Source: Thermotoga sp.
GTDB taxonomy: Bacteria; Thermotogota; Thermotogae; B3-G13
NCBI GenBank assembly: GCA_003641555.1
Contig: QNAT01000098.1
Location: 1 to 5,603 of the forward strand
Length of the DNA stretch: 5,603 bases
Direction: 5' to 3'
A program made the translations under genes and the position numbers. Within the stretch, counting starts at the first letter, position 1; each line of letters opens with the position of its first letter. Positions 1 through 4,820 of this stretch are shown here, piece after piece. Under the pieces are notes generated by a model. It was not told the origin of the DNA and searched no databases. It saw nothing but the letters and a program-made list of their open reading frames with translations.

Positions 1-1
1 A

Positions 2-874
2 AATGTAATAGCTGCTGGACATAAGAGAAAACCAGGCGAAAAATTGCTCAATTCTGGACCATTTCGGGTTATTGACTGTACAGATATAAATACGGTTGAA
101 AGAGTAATAAGAGAATTCAATGTGGATACCATTTATCATCTGGCAGCGATACTTTCGGCGGTGGCAGAATCTAAACCTCAACTCGCATGGGATGTGAACA
201 TCAACGGGCTCTATAACGTATTAGAAGTAGCACGTAGATATAATTGTGCTGTTTTTGTCCCCAGTTCCATCGGTGCATTCGGCCCGAATACTCCCAAAGA
301 CAATACACCTCAGGATACGATTCAGCGTCCGAATACGATGTATGGGATCACGAAGGTTACTGGTGAATTACTCTGCGATTATTATTACGAGAAGTTCGGA
401 GTTGATACCAGAGGTGTTCGATACCCAGGTCTTATTTCCTATGAGACCTTACCAGGTGGTGGGACGACAGATTATGCTGTAGAGATCTACTACGAAGCCA
501 TTAAACACAGAAGATATACTTGTTATTTGAAGGCAGATACATATCTGGATATGATGTACATGCCAGATGCTATAAAGGCGGCGATCGATATAATGGAAGC
601 AGACCCGAGTAAGTTGATACACAGGAATGCTTTTAATGTAACCGCGATGAGTTTCTCTCCAGACGATATAGCAAATGAGATCAAGAAGCATATCCCGGAT
701 TTCATCATGGATTACAACGTTGATCCAGTTAGACAGGCAATCGCCGATTCCTGGCCCGATAAGATGGATGATAGTGTAGCACGTGAAGAATGGGGTTGGA
801 AACCCCGCTATGATCTTAAATCTATGACCGAGGATATGTTGGAAAAACTATCCCACAAAAAGGATCATGAGTAA
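2..874 (+). CDS. tdh: L-threonine 3-dehydrogenase, short-chain (epimerase-like) type, 5' partial
   Basis: This enzyme oxidises L-threonine with NAD+ to 2-amino-3-ketobutyrate in the cytoplasm. The reading frame is open to the left edge, and 290 residues are visible. The family is usually about 310-320 residues, so roughly 25-35 N-terminal residues, including the Gly-rich NAD loop, lie outside the window. The TTG at 44 is therefore internal. Visible hallmarks are IYHLAAILSA (codons from about 131), the PSSIGAFGP serine segment, the catalytic YGITK (Tyr codon at 341-343, Lys four codons on), RYPGLISY, GGGTTDYAVEIYYEA, MMYMPDA, and the C-terminal RQAIADSWP and EEWGWKP blocks. These separate it from UDP-galactose epimerases and from the zinc-dependent medium-chain Tdh. 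The next pathway enzyme, glycine C-acetyltransferase, is encoded on the same strand 1.1 kb downstream, which supports the assignment. The family call is very secure. Activity is inferred from conserved residues. Confidence 0.95.
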   Translation, partial: NVIAAGHKRKPGEKLLNSGPFRVIDCTDINTVERVIREFNVDTIYHLAAILSAVAESKPQLAWDVNINGLYNVLEVARRYNCAVFVPSSIGAFGPNTPKDNTPQDTIQRPNTMYGITKVTGELLCDYYYEKFGVDTRGVRYPGLISYETLPGGGTTDYAVEIYYEAIKHRRYTCYLKADTYLDMMYMPDAIKAAIDIMEADPSKLIHRNAFNVTAMSFSPDDIANEIKKHIPDFIMDYNVDPVRQAIADSWPDKMDDSVAREEWGWKPRYDLKSMTEDMLEKLSHKKDHE

Positions 875-908
875 AGAGAACTCTGATGAAATTGAAAAAG
901 AAGAATGA
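867..908 (+). other. 13-codon overlapping mini-ORF bridging tdh and the phosphodiesterase gene
   Basis: An ATG at 867 overlaps the end of tdh and opens a 13-residue frame, MSKENSDEIEKEE, which stops at 906-908, six bases before the next gene's ATG. It would be very acidic. The AAGGA at 860-864 lies only two bases upstream of the ATG, too close for a good ribosome site. It could act as a translational bridge between the two genes, because the downstream gene has only a weak Shine-Dalgarno of its own. It could equally be chance in purine-rich spacer DNA. I do not claim a stable peptide. Confidence 0.15.
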
Positions 909-914
909 TAACAA

Positions 915-1757
915 ATGAAGATCACTTTTTTAGGAACAGGAGCTTTTGAAGGATTTCCTAATCCATTTTGCATCTGTAGCAACTGTGAGGCATCCAGAAA
1001 TGCCAAATCTGAAGATCTCCGACTTCGAACATCGGTTTTGATAAACGATGATCTGTTGATCGACTTTGGCCCGGATATAGTAGCTTCCTGTCAAAAGATC
1101 GGGATCGATTTAGTTGCCGTCAGGACCTTGTTGATCACTCATTCGCATGCCGATCATCTTTATTTATCCAATTTTCGCCTTAGACAACCAGATTTCTGTA
1201 ATTCCTGGGCAGAGCTTCCTGAAATGACCGTTGTTACTCATAATAGTGTTGCCAGAAGAATACAGGAGGATAACCAATACTTTGAAGGTGCCAGGGTTAA
1301 GATAATTGGAGTCGATCAGTTCGTCCCGATTGAGATCAACGATTACGCTATCTTGCCGTTGAAAGCCAATCATAAGGTAAGTGAGGATGAAACTCCCTTG
1401 CTGTATCTTATTATAGATGGTGATGGCAAGTCATTGTTCTACGGAACTGATACCGGGATCTTGCCTGTAGAAACCATCGATAATCTGTGTGAGTATATGG
1501 GAAGCAACATTCTGAGTGCCGTTGTTCTGGATGGAACCATGGGTTTTCCGGGTTTAACCTACCCTTATCATCTCGACTTTTTTAAATTGTTAGAAACTGT
1601 AAAAAGCCTGGGATCAAGGGGAATAATTTCTTCAAAGACGAAGGTTATATCTACTCATTTTTCACATAACCAGAATCCTATCCATAAGGAGTTAAAAGAA
1701 AGGTATTCCGGATACAATATAATAACTTCATATGATGGATTAACGTTGAAAATATGA
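915..1757 (+). CDS. PhnP-like metallo-beta-lactamase-fold phosphodiesterase
   Basis: A 280-residue cytoplasmic metallohydrolase. It opens with MKITFLGTG and then CICSNC (Cys19, Cys21, Cys24). The metal-binding HSHADH motif spans residues 76-81. His153, the GTDTG around Asp179, DGTMG around Asp206, and STHFSHN with His248 and His251 follow. The three N-terminal cysteines together with a His three residues after the last metal-binding His match the extra structural zinc site of PhnP (phosphoribosyl cyclic phosphodiesterase). Within the superfamily this fits a PhnP-like cyclic phosphate phosphodiesterase better than a lactamase or glyoxalase. No other phn (C-P lyase) genes are present, so the true substrate is unknown. 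The ATG at 915 is the first possible start, since an in-frame TAA lies at 909-911. The Shine-Dalgarno is weak (purine-rich GAAAAAGAAG). The gene follows tdh by 40 bases and is probably cotranscribed with it. Confidence 0.87.
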   Translation: MKITFLGTGAFEGFPNPFCICSNCEASRNAKSEDLRLRTSVLINDDLLIDFGPDIVASCQKIGIDLVAVRTLLITHSHADHLYLSNFRLRQPDFCNSWAELPEMTVVTHNSVARRIQEDNQYFEGARVKIIGVDQFVPIEINDYAILPLKANHKVSEDETPLLYLIIDGDGKSLFYGTDTGILPVETIDNLCEYMGSNILSAVVLDGTMGFPGLTYPYHLDFFKLLETVKSLGSRGIISSKTKVISTHFSHNQNPIHKELKERYSGYNIITSYDGLTLKI

Positions 1758-1797
1758 TCACAGTGTCCCTGATTTCGTATCGATCTTTGATAATGGG

Positions 1798-1822
1798 TTT
1801 TTAGATTTTTGCCTAAAAAATC
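1798..1822. repeat. AT-rich inverted repeat with two competing stems
   Basis: TTTTTAG (1798-1804) is complementary to CTAAAAA (1813-1819). Overlapping it, GATTTTT (1804-1810) is complementary to AAAAATC (1816-1822). Both stems are 7 bp, almost all A-T, and mutually exclusive. The element lies 41 bases after the phosphodiesterase stop and about 29 bases before the mini-ORF. It could be a weak terminator, an operator, or simply AT-rich spacer. It lacks a GC-rich stem followed by a clean U-run, so I do not call it a terminator. Confidence 0.35.
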
Positions 1823-1835
1823 AAGTTTTCCTTAA

Positions 1836-1843
1836 AAGGGGGG
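1836..1843 (+). promoter_or_regulatory. Ribosome binding site for the 29-codon leader ORF
   Basis: AAGGGGGG lies seven bases before the ATG at 1851. It matches the Shine-Dalgarno core AAGGAGG with a G in place of A, which can still form a G-U pair with 16S rRNA. This is the main reason to take the short ORF seriously. The same octamer occurs before the nuclease gene at 3206-3213. Confidence 0.45.
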
Positions 1844-1850
1844 ATGAGTT

Positions 1851-1940
1851 ATGAAGTTTAATGTTATCTTAGAACCATCTGGAGAAGGTGGAATTGAACA
1901 GATCGATATGAGCGGTATGCTACTTCACAAAAATAGATAG
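1851..1940 (+). CDS. 29-residue leader ORF with HicB-like N-terminus (remnant or leader peptide)
   Basis: The frame encodes a 29-residue peptide. Its first 14 residues, MKFNVILEPSGEGG, resemble the opening beta-strand of HicB-family antitoxins (typically MKF-V-LEP-EEGG). The remaining 15 residues do not resemble HicB and then reach a TAG. The two other frames after the GGTGGA also close quickly, so a single frameshift does not restore a HicB. No HicA toxin frame is nearby. The peptide has no threonine and four glycines. Its TAG (1938-1940) runs directly into the AGGAGGT site of the acetyltransferase gene, so ribosomes finishing here would be placed to restart at 1952. Two readings are possible: a decayed hicB start left by a deletion, or a functional leader coupling translation to the downstream gene. 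The similarity is short and could be chance. Confidence 0.4.
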   Translation: MKFNVILEPSGEGGIEQIDMSGMLLHKNR

Positions 1941-1945
1941 GAGGT
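1939..1945 (+). promoter_or_regulatory. Ribosome binding site of the glycine C-acetyltransferase gene
   Basis: AGGAGGT sits six bases before the ATG at 1952, a near-consensus Shine-Dalgarno at optimal spacing that fixes the start. Its first two bases are the last two of the leader ORF's TAG stop codon, an arrangement typical of translational coupling. Confidence 0.8.
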
Positions 1946-1951
1946 AAAGAG

Positions 1952-3181
1952 ATGTCATTGAAGGTTAAAAAGGTATTGTCTGCTCATCTCGATGAGCTCA
2001 AGAGAAAGGGAACGCTTAAGGGAAAAGAGACAGTGATAACGGGTATAAAACCTGCGGAAGGTGAGAAAGGACCCCGCTATTTCATTCAAGGTTACGGAGA
2101 TAAAGAATTCTTGAGGATGAATGCGAATAACTATCTTGGTATGTCTTTGAGGAAAGAAGTAATAGAGGCAGAGGAGAAGACTGCAAGGGAGTTCGGAGCA
2201 GGGCCAGGTGCTGTACGATTTATAAGTGGTACGTATACCCCACATATAGAATTGGAAAAGAAACTTGCAGAATTCCATAACAGAGAGGCAGCCATGATAT
2301 TCAGCTCTGCATACGCTACCGTGATGGGTATACTTTCTCCTCTTATTTCCAAAGAGACTGTAGTCATAAGCGATGAACTGAACCACAACTGTATAATCAA
2401 CGCTGTCAGACTGTCACGTCCGAAGGATAAGAAGATATACAAACACAACGATATAAACGAGTTGGAATCTGCCATAAAAGAGGCCATTGGTAATTGCAAA
2501 AGGGTAATAGTGGTTACCGATGGGATCTTCAGTATGAGAGGTGACCATGCCCCACTTCCAGAGATAGCATCACTGGCTGAAAAATATGATTCGGAATTCG
2601 AAGAAGGTATAATCACGATCGTTGATGACTCCCACGGAGTTGGCGCAATTGGAGAAACGGGTAGAGGGACTACGGAATACACACATGAGGACAGGATCGA
2701 CATATTGGTCTCCACAATGGGTAAGGCACTCGGAGTCAACGGTGGATACGTGGTTAGTGATGCGAAGGTGATAGAATTTCTCCGCGAGACTGCTCCATTT
2801 TACATCTACTCAAATCCCATTACCGTATCAGAAGCAAGCGCAGCTCTGAAGGCGTTGGAGATATTGGACAGCGATGTTGGAAGAAATCTGCTAAGGCATC
2901 TGCATGATATGACAAAACGCTTCGAACAGGGATTAATCGATATGGGATACGAGGTCATAAGAGGGGAACACCCCGTCGTGCCACTCATGATAAGAGATAC
3001 ACAGAAGACATCAGATCTCGTTCATTACCTGAAAGAGAACGGCATACTGGCAACAGGGCTCAACTATCCGGTAGTTCCTAAGGGAGATGAGGAGATCCGA
3101 TTCCAGATCTGTGCAGATCACACGGAGTACGATATAGACTACGCACTCGGGGTATTGAGGAAATATAAAGAGGAGCATTGA
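1952..3181 (+). CDS. kbl: Glycine C-acetyltransferase (2-amino-3-ketobutyrate CoA ligase)
   Basis: A PLP-dependent alpha-oxoamine synthase family enzyme, 409 residues against about 395-400 for the family. In threonine breakdown it cleaves 2-amino-3-ketobutyrate with CoA to glycine and acetyl-CoA. Visible motifs are NANNYLGMS (58-65), SGTYTPHIELEKKLAEF (92-108), DELNHNCIINAVR (141-153) with His145 where the ring-stacking histidine is expected, VTDGIFSMRGDHAPL (188-202), VDDSHGVGAIGETGRG (224-239) with Asp225 and His228 as cofactor contacts, STMGKALG with the Schiff-base Lys258, and EIRFQICADHTEYDID with Arg383 as the likely carboxylate-binding residue. After the lysine it reads GVNGGY rather than the GGASGGY common in bacterial Kbl, so it belongs to a somewhat divergent subgroup. 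Paralogues in the same fold (BioF, serine palmitoyltransferase, ALA synthase) are possible by motif alone. The tdh gene upstream makes Kbl by far the best call. Confidence 0.92.
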   Translation: MSLKVKKVLSAHLDELKRKGTLKGKETVITGIKPAEGEKGPRYFIQGYGDKEFLRMNANNYLGMSLRKEVIEAEEKTAREFGAGPGAVRFISGTYTPHIELEKKLAEFHNREAAMIFSSAYATVMGILSPLISKETVVISDELNHNCIINAVRLSRPKDKKIYKHNDINELESAIKEAIGNCKRVIVVTDGIFSMRGDHAPLPEIASLAEKYDSEFEEGIITIVDDSHGVGAIGETGRGTTEYTHEDRIDILVSTMGKALGVNGGYVVSDAKVIEFLRETAPFYIYSNPITVSEASAALKALEILDSDVGRNLLRHLHDMTKRFEQGLIDMGYEVIRGEHPVVPLMIRDTQKTSDLVHYLKENGILATGLNYPVVPKGDEEIRFQICADHTEYDIDYALGVLRKYKEEH

Positions 3182-3205
3182 TTGTAAGGACAAGAAGTTC
3201 TCCAG

Positions 3206-3215
3206 AAGGGGGGTG
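3206..3215 (+). promoter_or_regulatory. Ribosome binding site that decides the start of the nuclease gene
   Basis: AAGGGGGGTG resembles the full anti-16S complement AAGGAGGTG with one extra or wobble G. It lies 25 bases after the kbl stop and directly upstream of ATA codons at 3218 and 3224. No ATG, GTG or TTG codon lies in the right frame at a suitable distance. This site supports initiation near 3218 rather than at the TTG at 3362, well inside the conserved domain. Confidence 0.6.
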
Positions 3216-3217
3216 TT

Positions 3218-4276
3218 ATAAATATAAGGCTTTTCACTATTAATGAGAAAGGAAGACTCATTCCATATAAAGAACTTGATTTTGGAAAAGTTAAGTATGA
3301 GTCGAATCTGCAGGAACTACTCGAAAATAATCCTGAATATTTCTTCGAAGATGAAAAGATATTGATCATAGGACGTGAGGTCACGACGAATTTAAACACA
3401 TCCATCGACCTATTGGGGCTCGATGAATCCGGCAACACGGTGGTTATAGAATTAAAGAGGGGAAGAACCCCACGAGAAACAATCGCACAGATTTTAGAAT
3501 ATGCATCCTTTGTCGAGAACTTAGACTATTTCCAGTTAAACGAGATTTATCAAAAGTATTCTGGTGAAGAAAGTAGTTTAGAAGATTATCACAGAGAGTA
3601 TTTCCAAAACGAGTCAGAGGAAAGGGTCTCCTTCAATAAATCGGTAAGACTGATCATAGTGGCTCAGGAGATTTCAAGAGAGATCGAACAAACGGCTCTC
3701 TTCTTAAGGAAAAAGGGTATTGATATCTACTGTATGGAGTTCAAGTATTTTGAAACAAGTTCTGGAAAGAAGATAATCTCAAGTGATTTTATCGTTGGCA
3801 AAGATGAGTTCATACGCTCTGGGGTTGGGACCGTTCAGCTTCCTAAAATTGACGAGAAACAATTTCTGAATTCATTGGACGAGAATGGCAAAATAGTATT
3901 TCAGCGAGTATTCGAATATGCAAAACAGAGAGGTTTGATCTTCAGGTGGGGAGCGAAGGGATTCTCGTTGAATGTCGATCTGGATAATGATTTAGTTCCT
4001 CTATTTTTTGGGTATCCTCCCAATTCAGTATTCAAGCAAAGTATTTATACTGGAAATGAATTGATCTCAAAGAAGGTCAAGGATGCAGATGATATTATTG
4101 AATCTTACACACAGAATCTCAAAAATCTTGGATATTTCACGGAAGCAAGCTCGAAGTGGGGTGTTTTGAAATGGCAGATCGATAGAACCTATTCAGAAGA
4201 CGAGATCAAGGGATTTCTTGATGTAATAGATGAGATAACCGCAAAGATAAAAGAAAGAGGCGTGAATGAGGAATAG
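3218..4276 (+). CDS. PD-(D/E)XK nuclease-like protein (DUF91/NucS-type nuclease domain), probable ATA start
   Basis: About 352 residues, cytoplasmic, with no membrane segments. The N-terminal half is a DUF91-type restriction-like nuclease domain. It runs RLFTINEKGRLIPY at the start, then LQELLENNPEYF, TSIDLLGLD (Asp64), VVIELKRG (Glu78 and Lys80) and QILEYAS, a QxxxY motif (Gln91, Tyr95). Together these form the D...ExK...QxxxY active-site pattern of RecB/NucS-like nucleases. The segment KKGIDIYCMEFKYF closes this domain. The C-terminal half, from about residue 150, is a separate region I do not recognise. True NucS has its nuclease domain at the C-terminus, so this is not NucS itself. In this frame a TAA at 3185-3187 limits the gene upstream, and no ATG, GTG or TTG occurs before 3362. 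A TTG start there would remove conserved residues, so an ATA at 3218 (or 3224) is the best reading. DNA or RNA target unknown. It follows kbl by 36 bases. Confidence 0.75.
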   Translation: MNIRLFTINEKGRLIPYKELDFGKVKYESNLQELLENNPEYFFEDEKILIIGREVTTNLNTSIDLLGLDESGNTVVIELKRGRTPRETIAQILEYASFVENLDYFQLNEIYQKYSGEESSLEDYHREYFQNESEERVSFNKSVRLIIVAQEISREIEQTALFLRKKGIDIYCMEFKYFETSSGKKIISSDFIVGKDEFIRSGVGTVQLPKIDEKQFLNSLDENGKIVFQRVFEYAKQRGLIFRWGAKGFSLNVDLDNDLVPLFFGYPPNSVFKQSIYTGNELISKKVKDADDIIESYTQNLKNLGYFTEASSKWGVLKWQIDRTYSEDEIKGFLDVIDEITAKIKERGVNEE

Positions 4277-4318
4277 AGTGATAATATACAGTAACCATAT
4301 AGGAAGAAGTGTGGAACT

Positions 4319-4804
4319 ATGGATGAGATAAAGTACAGACCAATAGGAGTCATTCATTCTCCATACAGGAAGATCGAAGGGATACCTATACAGGCGGCAA
4401 GTGCCAAAGGGATCGATGGAACGGTTGAGGTATTTCCAGAATATGCCGAAGGTCTAAAAGACCTCGATGCTTTTTCACACATCATTCTGATATATCACTT
4501 TCATCTGTCCAAAAGATTCAAACTGATGATAAAACCGTACATGGATGACAAATTACGTGGGGTTTTTGCAACCCGAGCCCCATCCAGGCCAAACTCGATT
4601 GGTATTTCAATTGTCCACCTCATTGGGATCGAGAAAAACGTGCTTCATGTGCGAGATATAGATATTATGAATGGAACTCCTCTTCTGGATATAAAGCCGT
4701 ATGTACCGGAGTTCGACATGCGAAAGGTAGAAAAAACAGGATGGCTTGAAAGAAATGTACATAAACTCCCAACATCAAAGGATGATGGGAGATTTGCAAA
4801 ATGA
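4319..4804 (+). CDS. trmO: tRNA (N6-threonylcarbamoyladenosine-37 N6)-methyltransferase, TrmO/TsaA family
   Basis: A 161-residue protein made up almost entirely of the TsaA-like beta-barrel domain, which uses S-adenosylmethionine to methylate the t6A base at position 37 of threonine tRNAs. Motifs are RPIGVIHSPYR (7-17), GTVEVFPEYAEGLKDLDAFSHIILIY (34-59), GVFATRAPSRPNSIGIS (81-97) and NGTPLLDIKPYVPEFD (118-133). The asparagine at 118 replaces the aspartate usual in DGTP. The length matches short archaeal and bacterial homologues; E. coli TrmO has an additional C-terminal domain that is missing here. The ATG at 4319 places IGVIHSPY at the normal distance from the N-terminus. The AGGAAG at 4301-4306 is a moderate but distant Shine-Dalgarno. 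The gene follows the nuclease by 42 bases on the same strand and probably shares its transcript. The family is certain. Methylation of tRNA is inferred from characterised relatives. Confidence 0.9.
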   Translation: MDEIKYRPIGVIHSPYRKIEGIPIQAASAKGIDGTVEVFPEYAEGLKDLDAFSHIILIYHFHLSKRFKLMIKPYMDDKLRGVFATRAPSRPNSIGISIVHLIGIEKNVLHVRDIDIMNGTPLLDIKPYVPEFDMRKVEKTGWLERNVHKLPTSKDDGRFAK

Positions 4805-4808
4805 CCCT

Positions 4809-4820
4809 ATTTTTAAAAAT
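4809..4820. repeat. Perfect AT palindrome between convergent genes
   Basis: ATTTTTAAAAAT is a perfect 12-base palindrome filling most of the 16-base gap between the trmO stop and the stop of the oppositely oriented oxidoreductase gene. It gives a T-run on both strands, so it may contribute to bidirectional transcript ending. There is no GC-rich stem, and a palindrome with no loop would form a poor hairpin, so terminator function is doubtful. Confidence 0.3.

Noticed and set aside
44..874. TTG at 44 as start of tdh
   Set aside because: The frame is open to the left edge and encodes family-typical residues (NVIAAGHKRKPGEKLL) before it. The true start lies outside the window.
1758..1850. A glycine or threonine riboswitch or attenuator upstream of kbl
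   Set aside because: I see no conserved riboswitch core, and the leader peptide lacks threonine codons and a glycine run. The visible stems are AT-only.
1851..1940. A complete toxin-antitoxin pair
   Set aside because: Only the first 14 residues resemble HicB. No HicA frame or HicB core or DNA-binding domain follows in any frame.
1955..2386. A 143-codon minus-strand frame opposite the start of kbl
   Set aside because: It is antisense to the conserved N-terminal half of Kbl, and its composition is not like a real protein.
2131..2739. A 202-codon open frame on the minus strand opposite kbl
   Set aside because: It lies wholly within a strongly conserved plus-strand gene, its low-complexity Ser/Ile-rich translation matches no family I know, and it has no supporting ribosome site. 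It is a shadow frame.
3139..3438. A 99-codon minus-strand frame over the kbl-nuclease junction
   Set aside because: It overlaps the end of kbl and the conserved nuclease N-terminus on the other strand. It has no recognisable domain.
3362..4276. TTG at 3362 as start of the nuclease
   Set aside because: Conserved family-like sequence continues in frame upstream to about 3218, and the only good ribosome site lies there. A TTG start would truncate the domain.
3218..4276. Annotation as the mismatch endonuclease NucS
   Set aside because: NucS has an N-terminal DNA-binding domain and a C-terminal nuclease domain. Here the nuclease motifs are N-terminal and followed by a different region.
4805..4820. 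Intrinsic terminator between trmO and the oxidoreductase gene
   Set aside because: It has a palindromic A/T run but no GC stem or loop. It was recorded only as a palindrome.
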